A DNA stretch of 64,000 bases. Source: Culex pipiens pallens. Its lineage: Eukaryota; Arthropoda; Insecta; Diptera; Culicidae. The translations under genes and the position numbers were made by a program. Location of the stretch: positions 181,070,034 to 181,134,033 of the forward strand of contig NC_068939.1 in the NCBI RefSeq assembly GCF_016801865.2. The letters are read 5' to 3'. Shown here piece after piece: positions 25,459-36,548 of this stretch. The notes under the pieces were generated by a model. It saw only the letters and a program-made list of their open reading frames with translations. It made no database searches and was not told the DNA's origin. Numbering within the stretch: position 1 is the stretch's first letter; each line of letters begins with the position of its first letter.

Positions 25459-26852
25459 ATTTCAAACAATACAAGTTTGATCATTTAGATATTTATTTAA
25501 CGTATGTTTTAATCGCCGGTTAGTAAAACAAAAGATGCGGTTACTGTTTTCTACGAACTGAGACATTAAAAAAACTTCCGACCTCTTGTCATAGAGTTTT
25601 TTAGAAAACCTTGATATGGCCTCAAGTTTGTAGTTTAGGCCTAAAACTATCAGAAAATAAATTAAACTGGGCAAGAACAAAGTTTTTCGAAACACAGAAA
25701 CTTCTTAGATTATAAGCTGAGTTATTTTAAAAGTTATTTTTTACAAAAACATAAAGTGCCTAAAAATATTTCAAAATAATAAAAATAATTTAAATTTACA
25801 TCATTTTTTGCTTTGTCATATCGATATCCAACAATTATCAATTCACTCTACATTTCCAATAAGATTCGACAGCTTAAACACGTTTCCATGAATTTTATAG
25901 CACCTGACCAAACTAACTCAAAACAGCTCGAAAGCGATTCGAGTATCAGCATGGACACAAACCACTAAAGCTAGCTGAGCTGAAGCTTTTCTGGTTGGTT
26001 CAAAAACGAGACGCTTATTTTAATGCTGATAAATTGGTTTATATTTTACTGTTGCTGACGTTAATGTTTCTTAGTTGAATTGAAATTTATTTCCAAATTC
26101 GAATTGGATTTAAATTCATTTTTATACTAAGCATTTTCACGAAATGTTTGAACTTCTCGAACTTATCTAGGTAAACTGTGCCATACAATTATAGCAAAGA
26201 GCTTTTATAGCATTTGGAGGAAGCTTTTTAAATTTTTTGTCTAGAGCAACTAGAGAGTGTACACTGAAAGAAAAAGTTGTGAAGTAGACCTTTAATTAAT
26301 TTTGGAAATATTAAGAATAAAATGAAGTGTAACCAACGTCTTAAAATTGTGGGAAGGGGGGAAATATTAGACTCCTTTCCATAAGCAGTTCAGGGAAGCG
26401 AACGAAAGCACAACAGGACTTTATTTCTTTCAAATCATGATTCCAGTGAAAACACTCATTGTTTATATTTTATTACCGTTTTACTTTATTCATTCAATGT
26501 AATAATGTTACCATTATATTGTAATAATAATTTTAATATATAATAATTATAATTAATATAATATAATGATATGATAATAATTATTTACAGATTTCTTTAT
26601 TTTTTTTCTTCCACCCTTTTTCCTCATGTTACTTTTTTGTTTTTTTTATTACGATCCCTTCAAAATTTCCACGTTTCGCCTCCGAGCATCGAAAGTTCTG
26701 GATTTTCGTTTTCTTCATTTCATGGCTAGAGCTAAACTTGTATATTTAATTTTTTGCCGTTTTTTGTTTTGTTTTTAAATATTTTCCATTACATGTTACA
26801 ATTTACCTTAACTCCACGTGTGTTTTTTTCTTGTTTTCTGTGTGTTTTTGTT
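25459..26852. other. AT-rich intergenic DNA, no gene seen
   Basis: No coding frame or intact element is recognised. Near 26,500-26,590 the sequence is almost pure A/T (ATAATAATT-like). From about 26,600 it becomes T-rich with TTTG repeats, like the DNA after 31,660. The foldback element therefore probably split one continuous stretch. Confidence 0.5.
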
Positions 26853-29263
26853 TGTTTGTTTGGGGTCGGGTCAATCGGCAGAAAACCGAACGGCAGAATG
26901 CCGAATGGCAGAATGCCAAATGGCAGAAATTTCAATCGGCAGAAAAATAAATGGCCGAATGATAAATGGCAGAAAAGGTCAAATGGCAGAATATAATATG
27001 GCAGAAAAGGTCAATCGGCAGAAAGGGTCAATGAGCAGAAAATTAAGAAGCCGAAAAATCAAATGGCAGAAAAATCAAAAGGCAGAAAAATTAAAAAGCA
27101 GAAAAGTTAAATGGCAAAACGTTAATAAGCAGAAAAATTAATTGGCAGAAAATTAATTAGCAGAAAATTAAATGGCAGAAAGTTGATCAGCAGAAAAAAT
27201 AAATAGCAGAAAATTAAATGGCAGAAAATTAAACGGCAGAATAGTTAGTTGGCAGAATAGTTAAATGGCAGAATATTCAAATGGCAGAACAGCCAAATGG
27301 CAGAATAATCAAATGGCGGAATAATTAATTAGCAGAAGAGTTGAATGGCAGAATAGTTAAATGGCAGAATGTCAAATGGCAGAATAAATAATTCACAGGA
27401 GAGTTGAATGGCAGAATCGTCCAATGGCAGAACAGTCAAATGGCAGAATAGTCAAACGGCAGAATAGTCCAATGGCAGAATAGTCAAATGGCAGAATAGT
27501 CAAACGGCAGAATTCACTTGATTTAATATTAATAGTACGTTCATTGGAAGTGCCGGTACGGCACTGAGTGCCGCACTCGTCGGTGCCAGTTTTAATTCAA
27601 TCGAACGTCATTTGTCAGTGTGCGTGGAACTCGCATTAAACTGAAAAAATATCGAGTGCGGCACTAGAGTTTCAGTTCCAAGATGGCAGCGAAACTCGTG
27701 CGGAACTAGCGCGAGTTTTTCCAAAGAAACACTTTGCTTATATTGTAACTTCAGTGTTTATTCAACATAAACAGTTTATCAAACAGTTCATGCAATAAAA
27801 GTAATAATTTTTAATAAATTGTACTGTTTAACATTTAGAGTCTTTTGAATAGGTCCTTTAAACATATGAAACACAATAGCTTATAGGACCTTTTTTTTTT
27901 TTTAAAAAAAACTATGAACCGATGGAGGTTATGTTACACATGACCAGTCTGCCCAAGAACTATGCAAGAAGCATGTTGAAATGGTGGCAAATTTTCGATT
28001 CGGACAGTGCATGTGTTTAAATGGGGAGAAAGACCGCAATGTAGTACCGCCCCTTTCAAATGTTGCTCCAGCCAGCCCAGTCACGAAATATTTCAGCAGA
28101 GCTGGTTCTGCTAAAACCCTGCTAGAACGGTGGAGCATTTCTGCTAGAATGCTGTAAGAATTTCCAGCTTTGTTAGAACTGTGCTAGATCGTCGTAACTG
28201 GGAGATTTCTACCACTTGAGGCAGTGTATGCACTTGGTAAGAAACCAGTCAAGGAAAATTTCAAATGGGCAACAACAGCAGCGAAAGCAAGCCAGAGATG
28301 GTGTAGAAAACCCCCCAAAAAATCGCTTCGTTGTTCTGCTGTTCGTAAAAATGTTTTTTGACTCCTTTCCCTTTCGAGCTGCGTACTGGCCTTGTGTCCT
28401 AAAAAGTTCCTTAGTAACTTTTTAAAATGGCGTAACCATTAATGTAAACAAACAGTCTATCCCACTTGCTCTGGTGACAGTTATGGTTGTGTAAGAGTGA
28501 GATAGAGTTATCTACGTGCGCATGTATTGCGTGTTTGAACACGAAGGGTTTTTAGGTTAAAATTTGTACCCGCCAGCAAAAACAAAGTGTGCGTGAGATC
28601 GGGCTAAGATAGCTTAGATTTTGATTATACTATTTTCGAGTAGATCAATCGCCTGTAAAAACCAGCTGTTTACCACGTGCACCACCACAGCTGATTTTGA
28701 CAGACGAATCATTCTACTCGATTTGCCTAAGTATGCGTGTCAATTTTGTTACGAACTAAAACACTCTCGCGCGTGGATATCTCTATCGAGCTGTCAAATC
28801 TTAACATGGAGTTAAACTTTCTGTGCAGTTGCTGTGAAGCTTACCAAGGCTTTTCAAAAAGTTTAACTCCATGTTGCACGCACACACTCTCACAAAAGCA
28901 AAATGAAATGGTACCCTAATGTGCGAACGCGTAATAAAGAGTTATCTACGTGCGCATGTATTGCGTGTACGTACACGAAAAATTTTGTTGTACCAGCCAG
29001 CAAAACAAATGGTGCGCTAGTGTGTGTGAGATCGGGCTTAGAAAGCTCTATAGAGATCTCCACGGTTTCTCTCACGCGCGAGAGTGTGTTAGTTCGTAAC
29101 AAAATTGACACGCATACTTAGGCAAATCTATAGAATGATTCGTCTGTCAAAATCAGCTGTGGTGGTGCACGTGGTAAACAGTTGGTTTTTACAGGCGATT
29201 TATCTACTCGAAAATAGTATAATCAAAATCTAAGCTATCTAAGCCCGATCTCACGCACACTTT

Positions 29264-29520
29264 TGGTACGTTCGTTTGAAGAGCCGGTGCGGGACTGAGT
29301 GCCGCACTCGTCGGTGCCAGTTTTGGTTCAATCGAACGTCATTTGTCAGTGTGCGTGGAACTCGCATGAAACTGAAAAAATATCGAGTGCGGCACTAGAG
29401 TTTCTGTTCCAAGATGGCGGCGAAACTCGTGCGGAACTAGCGCGAGTTTCTTCAAACAAACACTTTGACAGCTCTGAGTGCGGCACTCAGTGCCGAACTA
29501 GCCATCAAACGAACGTACCA
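29264..29520. mobile_element. 257-bp MITE nested in the right foldback arm, TTT duplication
   Basis: The ends TGGTACGTTCGTTTGA and its exact complement enclose GC-rich sequence containing CACTGAGTGCCGCACTC. TTT flanks both sides (29,261-29,263 and 29,521-29,523). The left arm of the foldback keeps the empty site (near 28,580), which proves the insertion. Related sequence also occurs in both outer arms of the foldback (about 27,534-27,730 and 30,795-30,985). Confidence 0.88.
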
Positions 29521-30225
29521 TTTGTTTTTGCTGGCGGGTACAAATTTTAACCTAAAAACCCTTCGTGTTCAAACACGCAATACATGCGCACGTAGATAAC
29601 TCTATCTCACTCTTACACAACCATAACTGTCACCAGAGCAAGTGGGATAGACTGTTTGTTTACATTAATGGTTACGCCATTTTAAAAAGTTACTAAGGAA
29701 CTATTTAGGACACAGGGCCAGTACGCAGCTCGAAAGGGAAAGGAGTCAAAAAACATTTTTACGAACAGCAGAACAACGAAGCGATTTTTTGGGGGGTTTT
29801 CTACACCATCTCTGGCTTGCTTTCGCTGCTGTTGTTGCCCATTTGAAATTTTCCTTGACTGGTTTCTTACCAAGTGCATACACTGCTTCAAGTGGTTGAA
29901 ATCTCCCAGTTACGACGATCTAGCACAGTTCTAACAAAGCTGGAAATTCTTACAGCATTCTAGCAGAAATGCTCCACCGTTCTAGCAGGGTTTTAGCAGA
30001 ACCAGCTCTGCTGGAATATTTCGTGACTGGGCTGGCTGGAGCAACATTTGAAAGGGGCGGTACTACATTGCGGTCTTTCTCCCCATTTAAACACATGTAC
30101 TGTCCGAATCGAAAATTTGCCACCATTTCAACATGCTTCTTGCATAGTTTTTGGGCAGACTGGTCATGTGTAACATAACCTCCATCGGTTCATAGTTTTT
30201 TTTTTTTTAAAAAAAGGTCCTATAA

Positions 30226-30628
30226 GACTGTCTGCAGCGCGAAGTTTTATAATTGTTTCAAATTGCGAGCAGTTTTAATTTTTTAGAACTGGCGGAAATG
30301 AAACTAGAACACGGTGCTCGCAACGCGCTGATCTAAATGTTGTTTCAAAAAATGCTTTTAATTGTGTGCGTATGATTATCAACACAGCATCATAGTGTGT
30401 GTGTAAGAATACGTGGATATCTCTATATATCTGATTTTTTTTGAAACTGAGTTCTATTCCAGTTCCAAATCGTCTCACGTTTGAAACAAACTCGTCGAGC
30501 AGTTTTATTCCTGTTTCAAAATACTGCTCGAAAAATAAAACTGCAACTCCGCGTTGCGGGTGGTCTGTTTCAGTTCTATTTGAAAAATGAAACAGCTAGA
30601 ACAAAGTAGAGCCGCGTTGCAACCAGTC
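30226..30628. mobile_element. 403-bp MITE nested in the right foldback arm, TAA duplication
   Basis: The ends GACTGTCTGCAGCGCG and the complement of 'ccgcgttgcaaccagtc' form imperfect inverted repeats. TAA flanks both sides (30,223-30,225 and 30,629-30,631). The left arm near 27,880 shows the empty site. A 3-bp TWA duplication is typical of PIF/Harbinger (family knowledge). Confidence 0.82.
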
Positions 30629-31660
30629 TAAGCTATTGTGTTTCATATGTTTAAAGGACCTATTCAAAAGACTCTAAATGTTAAACAGTACAATTTATTA
30701 AAAATTATTACTTTTATTGCATGAACTGTTTGATAAACTGTTTATGTTGAATAAACACTGAAGTTACAATATAAGCAAAGTGTTTCTTTGGAAAAAACTC
30801 GCGCTAGTTCCGCACGAGTTTCGCTGCCATCTTGGAACTGAAACTCTAGTGCCGCACTCGATATTTTTTCAGTTTAATGCGAGTTTCACGCACACTGACA
30901 AATGACGTTCGATTGAATCAAAACTGGCACTGACGAGTGCGGCACTCAGTGCCGCACCGGCACTTCAAATGAACGTACTATTAATATTAAATCAAGTGAA
31001 TTCTGCCATTTGACTATTCTGCCATTTGACTGTTCTGCCATTGGACTATTCTGCCGTTTGACTATTCTGCCATTTGACTGTTCTGCCATTGGACTATTCT
31101 GCCATTCAACTCTCCTGTGAATTATTTATTCTGCCATTTGACATTCTGCCATTTAACTATTCTGCCATTCAACTCTTCTGCTAATTAATTATTCCGCCAT
31201 TTGATTATTCTGCCATTTGGCTGTTCTGCTATTTGACTATTCTGCCATTTAACTATTCTGCCAACTAACTATTCTGCCGTTTAATTTTCTGCCATTTAAT
31301 TTTCTGCTATTTATTTTTTCTGCAGATCAACTTTCTGCCATTTAATTTTCTGCTAATTAATTTTCTGCCAATTAATTTTTCTGCTTATTAACGTTCTGCC
31401 ATTTAACTTTTCTGCTTTTTAATTTTTCTGCCTTTTGATTTTTCTGCCTTTGGATTTTTCGGCTCTTTGACTTATTCTGCCAATTAATTTTCTGCTTTTT
31501 AATTTTCTGCTGATTGACCTTTTCCGCCATTTAATATTCTGCCATTTGACCTATTCTGCTATTTGTCCTTTCTGCCATGTGATTTTCTGCCATTTGGCAT
31601 TCTGCCATTCGGCATTCTGCCGATCGGTTTTCTGCCGATTGACCCGACCCCTGTTTGTTT

Positions 31661-34600
31661 GTGTGGGTGTGTGTTTTCTTGTTCTTGTATAGACACTTAA
31701 ATTTTACAATGCCTGCTTTATAATTACCCACTTTGATCATTTTTTTACTACAGTTTTTTTTTGTTCTGATTGTTGGATGTTTTTTGTTTATTTTTTTGCT
31801 TGCGCGGGGGAAAAGAATTAACTTTATTTCGCTTCATTTATCTACACACACTTTTCATGCACGTTTTTCCCTAAACTAAATCATCGCATTTTTTTTTTTT
31901 GCTTTCTGTTTTTGCTAAAATAAGGGAAAGGTACGGTTGAACTCATCCGAAGCGGATCCGTGTTCAGTAAAATTAGAACGTAGCATTATTGTTTTTTTTT
32001 TCTAATTCTTTAAAGGTATTTCAATAATAATAGAGAATAAGATATAATATGCTTTTAAAAAACTAACCGATAATAAGTTAACAAATTCCATTTTTTNNNN
32101 NNNNNNNNNNNNNNNNNNNNNNNNNNNNNNNNNNNNNNNNNNNNNNNNNNNNNNNNNNNNNNNNNNNNNNNNNNNNNNNNNNNNNNNNNNNNNNNNTTTT
32201 TTCTCTCTCTCTTAAAAACTTAATTTGTGGGGGGCTTGTGTGCGGGTACGACAGCGCAACTTTCGTAAAGTCGACTTTTGTAGTTTTTTTTTTAAATTTA
32301 AGGTTTTCGTTTCGATTCGATTCATCAAAATTGCAATTGTAAACTCTTTGAGAACACAAAACATATAAGGAAATAAACATTTGAACTATGAGCGCGCGCC
32401 TTTTCGTTTTTTTTTTTTCAACTTTTTTTTCGCTTCCAAAGAATGTTGACTCTTTTTTTTGGGGGGTTATTTTTTGAATGCTGTGTTTTACGTATTGCAA
32501 TTTTCCTGTTTCTTTTTAAAATTACTTGTTTGTTCCAATCTTGATTTTTCTTACTGGATTATTAATGTTTTCTTTAATAATTTATATTCTGCTTGTATAA
32601 AATTCACATTCCTAGCTATTTTCGTTTTAAATCAAACAATTTGATTGTTTTTTTCTTTATCATAATGTGTAATTTTTAATAAGAATTTCTTACACTTTCC
32701 TCACCACGAACCAACTTTTTGCAGGTTAATTCCTAGGGGAAAATCATCGCGTCAGAAAAGAAATGTTTAAGAAACCCAATTTACGCTATACAATTTAACG
32801 TTTGTTTTTGTTTTTATTTTTGCAAGGACTGTGGTTCCTTTATCTCTTTTCTTTCTGCGTTTTTTCACACTTAATTATGGATGATTTCAAATGTGTGTGA
32901 ATTGAGTAAGATTTCTTTGTTCGTTTTGTTAAAATTCTGAATAAATACTAGACCTTTGTTCCATTAAATTCGGATATGCGTTCATCTTCGGGGCGAGAAA
33001 AATAAACAATTTTCTCAATTTTCTTGTTCTTTTTCTTTTTGCTCGGGGGCTAAATTCATGTTTTGTTTGTTTTCTTCCGCCTTCAAAATTAATGCTGCAT
33101 AAGTTTTACTTTTAAATACGCATTTTTTTTTGTTTTCATCTAAACTGAGGAAAATATATATGTACAAAAGAGATTCACACCTTTGCGACAAAGCGCGCCA
33201 TTTTAGCAAATTCTTCAGCTGTCACAAAAAGAGGCGAAGAATTTGCCGCGCAGCGGCGCGCTCGTCTAAAACGAGTTTGGAAATTCGATTACTGACTTTT
33301 TACTGACAATCTTATTTGCTTAACGGAGATTTTGCTGCTTCTCCCACTTTTATTTTGTTTGTTTGTGTTTAAATATATTTGGTTGGTTTTGAGATCGTTT
33401 CTTTATTTGTTAATTTTTTTTGTTGTGTTAGCTTGTTCAAAGTGTTTTTTTTTTTTGTATAATCATGCAAATATTAAAGGGAAGGAGTTTTACTTTTTTT
33501 CATTCTAAAATCCTGTAACGTTTTGCTCTAATTGTGTTTTAATTTCAGCTCTCAGCAGGCTATGGAAACTAAAGTTTCTAAAATTTGAACGCAAACAAAA
33601 AGGTCAATCAAACCCTCCTGGTTTGCTGTGATGCTGTGCTAAAAGCCAAACCCATATTGGTGTAAAGGATCGCGACGTTTAAATTAATCATAAAATTTTA
33701 TCTATTTTCCCACGACGGTTTTTACTACCAGCTAAATATTTGGCCATTTTCATCTTATTTGTGTAGGTTCGTGTGTGTTCAACTCGGGAATCTATTCACA
33801 TTGTTTATCTATGTACAAAATAAGCTTCCCAAGAATATAAGTTTGCTGAATCTCCTCCACCCTTTTGTTTTTGATTTTCTGTTCGCGATTTGCCCACTTT
33901 TTTGATTATTTTAACTTTTATGCGAAAAAGTGTGTTTTTCTTTAAACTTTTTCGATGGAGACATTTATCGCTATTTATTCACCTATAAGTACGTTCATGT
34001 TATTATTTTCATCATCAATTGTGTGTGTGTGTTCGTGTTGGTTGAGTTCAAAATGGGGTAGAAGTAAATGCAATTTGAGGGGAAAACTTATCATGTTTCC
34101 CGTGGTTTTACAGCTAAAAACAGAAAAATATAGAAGGTTCTCGGGTCATCCCTATATAAAAAGTGTGTGTGTTTGTGTGTGTGTTTATTCGACTTAGAAG
34201 TTAGGCTAGCGGCTTAAAATCTACTAATTATTTTACCTTTCTCGTCAATATTATATTTAAAACTTGCTGTAACAGTCTTCTTATATTGATAGTTCAAAAG
34301 AAGGAAAAAAGAGTAAACTTAGCGGTTTGTAAGTTACGTAAAAACGAAGTATTTACAGGAAAATAATTGTTTTTTTTTGTAAGAAATATTTATAAACATG
34401 TACGTTTACAACTGAGGAAGTTGGATCGCAGTCAGACAGTTTTTCATTATTTACTTTCTATACACTTAAAAAGAATAGTACGAGCTTTCCTACACGCGGT
34501 AAAACATGGATAACAACTTAAAAAAGGTAGAAGAGTTGCGGGAAACATTCTTCTGTAATCACATTTTCGTCTGCAAACTGGCCACTTTCGCCACTTCTTG

Positions 34601-34799
34601 AAAGCTCGCGGAAGCGCGTTCAGACTTTACTCTGTTTTATTTTGTTTTTTTTATCTGTTATTGTTTACCTCTCTCTCATTCTTTGTTTTAGCTATTTTTG
34701 TTTTCGATTGCACTGACCTTGCCATTTTGTTTCCCGATCGCAGCATGCCGGGCGCGCCTCGTGTTTTGGTTCATAACCTGTCACCTGGCGCGCGCGCGC
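31661..34799 (-). other. 3' flank and probable 3' UTR of cut
   Basis: This segment lies directly downstream of the cut stop codon. It is strongly T-rich on the plus strand, so A-rich in the sense of cut, with no coding frame. AATAAA-type signals in the cut sense are numerous, the first at 34,636-34,641, so the true poly(A) site cannot be chosen. Two Pumilio-type elements (TGTACATA on the minus strand) lie at 33,810-33,817 and 33,159-33,166. Confidence 0.5.
32097..32196. other. Assembly gap of 100 N
   Basis: Exactly 100 Ns, the usual placeholder for a gap of unknown size. It lies between a T run and a TCTCTC microsatellite, so low-complexity sequence probably broke the assembly. The open frame crossing it is not meaningful. 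Confidence 0.99.
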
Positions 34800-36188
34800 C
34801 TAATACTCCCACCGTTCACCTCCACCCTCCTCCATCAGTTCCGTCTTGACCTGGACCTCCTTCTCGGAGTTGTCACCACTGTTTTCCACCGTGGTCGCAG
34901 CCGCCGCCGCCGACTCGGAAGCGTCCTTTTCCGCACGACCCTCCTCCTCACCAGCCTCTCGCTGCTCCTCCCCCGATTGCCTCGAGTGCGTCGATCTGGC
35001 ATCGTCCTGATCGTCGTGATCGCTGCCGGACGCAGCCGCTGCTACGGCCGCAGCCGCCGCCGCCATCGCCGCAACAAACCGTTGCTGCACCGATGGCACG
35101 TTGTCCGGCTGGAGCACGCACACGCCGTTGATGATGTCGGCGGCGTCCTTCTTTTCACCGCCTGGAATGTTGGATTTCTTGTCGTCGGCCTGCCAGTCCG
35201 GGTTGACCCACTGCGGCGCCGCCGGCTTCCTCCGGCTGATCCGCGACATGGCGTGCAGGCTCGCCAGCGAAAGGCCCGACACCGAGTGCTGGTCGTCCGT
35301 TCCGTCACCGCCCCGGTTGTCGTTCATCGATTCCGAGTCCGAAACGTGACTCTCCCCGTCGTGGTCACCGTCCTCTTCGTAATCCTCTTCGCCCTCTCGC
35401 TTCACCGACGACGGCATCGACAGGTCCAGCCCGCTCATCTGCTCGCTGACGGCTTTGTTGAGCGCGGCCAGGTCCACATCGCCGGGGATGAACCCTCGCC
35501 CGATGAGCGCCGCCAGGTTCGGGTTGGCGGCAAAGTATGGCGGGTACGGCAGCGGAACCCCACTCAGTCCCAGCCGCTCCTTCTGGATCTCCATCAACCG
35601 TTGGCTCAGCAGCACGCGGAACTGAACCGGATCGAACGGCGCTCCGGTTTGGTTCTCCCGCGAGGGAATCGGCTCCGAGGGCTGCCCGTGCGGGACCTGC
35701 TGCTTCAGTCGCATCCGGTGGTTGTGGAACCAGTTGGTGATGGTTCGCGTCGAAAGACCCAGCTCCGTCGCCAAAAACTCGATCGTCTGCACGTTCGGGT
35801 ACGGATCCAGCGCAAACGCCAACCGCAACGCTTCCTTCTGCTCTTCGGAGAACAGCACGCGTTGTTTCTTGTTGGGAGGAGCCGCGGCCGATCCGACCGA
35901 GCCTGGTCCGGGTGAGTTTGAGTGGTAAAACTCGGACGTGTCGTTGCTGCTGGTGTCCGAGCTATTGTCTTGCGCTCCGGGGCCCGTTGACCTTCGCCGT
36001 TTGCTGGCTTCGCGTCGCTCGTTCTTGAGCATTTGCAGCCGCTCGACGTTGTTGGAATCGCTGAGCCACAGCTGCATCCGGATGAACGGTTCCCGGCCCT
36101 TGATGCTCAACATGTGCCAGGGTTTAGGCTTGGAGAGCAGTTCCGAGACGGATCCCTGCGAAAGACCGAGAACGGCTTCGCCGAAGAT
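34800..36188 (-). CDS. Homeobox protein Cut, CUT3, homeodomain and C-terminus
   Basis: The last exon, 462 residues plus a TAG stop at 34,802-34,800. It completes CUT3 (IFGEAVLGLSQGSVSELLSK ... REPFIRMQLWLSD, to about 36,040), then NERREASKRRRSTGP, a basic stretch likely to act in nuclear import. The homeodomain is at about 35,878-35,694, with KKQRVLFSEEQKEALRLAF and WFHNHRMRLKQQ; the His in WFHNHR is the Cut-class residue 50. Downstream are the conserved FDPVQFRVLLSQRLMEIQKE and VPLPYPPYFAANP, GLDLSMPSSVKRE, SRRKPAAPQWVNPDW, an Ala run and an acidic tail. GLDLS resembles a CtBP-binding motif and VKRE/VKTE fit the SUMO consensus (inference). The acceptor CTTACAG is at 36,189-36,190. Confidence 0.95.
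   Translation of the reverse strand: MFGEAVLGLSQGSVSELLSKPKPWHMLSIKGREPFIRMQLWLSDSNNVERLQMLKNERREASKRRRSTGPGAQDNSSDTSSNDTSEFYHSNSPGPGSVGSAAAPPNKKQRVLFSEEQKEALRLAFALDPYPNVQTIEFLATELGLSTRTITNWFHNHRMRLKQQVPHGQPSEPIPSRENQTGAPFDPVQFRVLLSQRLMEIQKERLGLSGVPLPYPPYFAANPNLAALIGRGFIPGDVDLAALNKAVSEQMSGLDLSMPSSVKREGEEDYEEDGDHDGESHVSDSESMNDNRGGDGTDDQHSVSGLSLASLHAMSRISRRKPAAPQWVNPDWQADDKKSNIPGGEKKDAADIINGVCVLQPDNVPSVQQRFVAAMAAAAAAVAAAASGSDHDDQDDARSTHSRQSGEEQREAGEEEGRAEKDASESAAAAATTVENSGDNSEKEVQVKTELMEEGGGERWEY
35694..35878 (-). other. Cut-class homeodomain
   Basis: A roughly 60-residue homeodomain with an N-terminal arm (KKQRVLF), helix 1 (EEQKEALRLAFAL), helix 2 (QTIEFLATELG) and recognition helix (TRTITNWFHNHRMRLKQ). 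His at position 50 distinguishes the Cut class from Gln50 or Lys50 homeodomains. The block is encoded within the last exon. Confidence 0.95.
36040..36188 (-). other. CUT domain 3, C-terminal part
   Basis: This CUT repeat is split by the 360-bp intron. Its first helix is encoded at about 36,625-36,549 and the rest here (IFGEAVLGLSQGSVSELLSK, KPWHMLSIKGREPFIRMQLW). The join at GQK|IFGE keeps the frame. Confidence 0.92.
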
Positions 36189-36548
36189 CTGTAAGAGATT
36201 GAGAGAAAGTTGGGTTAGTTTCTGATCGCATTCTGCCTGATTTGATGACATTTTTCTCGACTGGGTGTTGATTTACAAGAACGCAGCCCAAGTGTCAAAA
36301 AAGCACAACGTAAACGATTTGATCGCAGTTGGTCGTGCAAAAAGTTCTTGAAAGTCATTTTTTCAGTGATTAAGTCAAACTGGGTGAAAATTGCTGAAGT
36401 TTCCGGATTTTTAATCAAATTATCGTCGATTTAAAAGGTAAATGCGACAATTCCAGTTCATTTTGTGATTCGTTCTTGTTCGTCCAAATCTTGTTCTGTG
36501 TGAAAATTTCGTAGAATCAAAACCCAAAAAGAAAAAAAAAACCCTCAC

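Larger units (their letters stand above)
26862..31651. mobile_element. 4.8-kb foldback element with GGCAGAA arrays and 9-bp flanking repeat
   Basis: The ends GGGGTCGGGTCAATCGGCAG (26,862) and its complement (ending 31,651) are inverted. Each is followed inward by about 640 bp of imperfect 15-17-bp units of the form TCAAATGGCAGAATAG (left) or the complement (right). Further inward, about 1.3 kb of unique sequence is also inverted, so the arms total nearly 2 kb each around a short centre near 28,790-29,043. TGTTTGTTT flanks both ends (26,853-26,861 and 31,652-31,660). A 9-bp duplication would suit foldback/Mutator-type transposition (family knowledge), but the target is TTTG-repetitive. No transposase is present. 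Confidence 0.85.

Noticed and set aside
26870..27520. GGCAGAA array as a coding or CRISPR-like repeat
   Set aside because: Units are imperfect, directly abutting and mirrored at 30,990-31,650, as expected of foldback arms. The Met/Ala/Glu/Arg frames there are repeat artefacts.
27929..28138. Paired frames of 69 codons at 27,929-28,138 and 29,969-30,178
   Set aside because: They are the two inverted copies of the same foldback arm, with no known domain, so their duplication reflects the arms and not a gene family.
32078..32500. Frame of 140 codons crossing the N gap
   Set aside because: A quarter of it is Ns, and the rest is low-complexity 3' flank.
34698..35915. Plus-strand frame of 405 codons opposite the last cut exon
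   Set aside because: It is antisense to the conserved CUT3/homeodomain exon. Its Arg/Leu-rich content is what the GC-rich codons give in antisense, and it has no recognisable domain.
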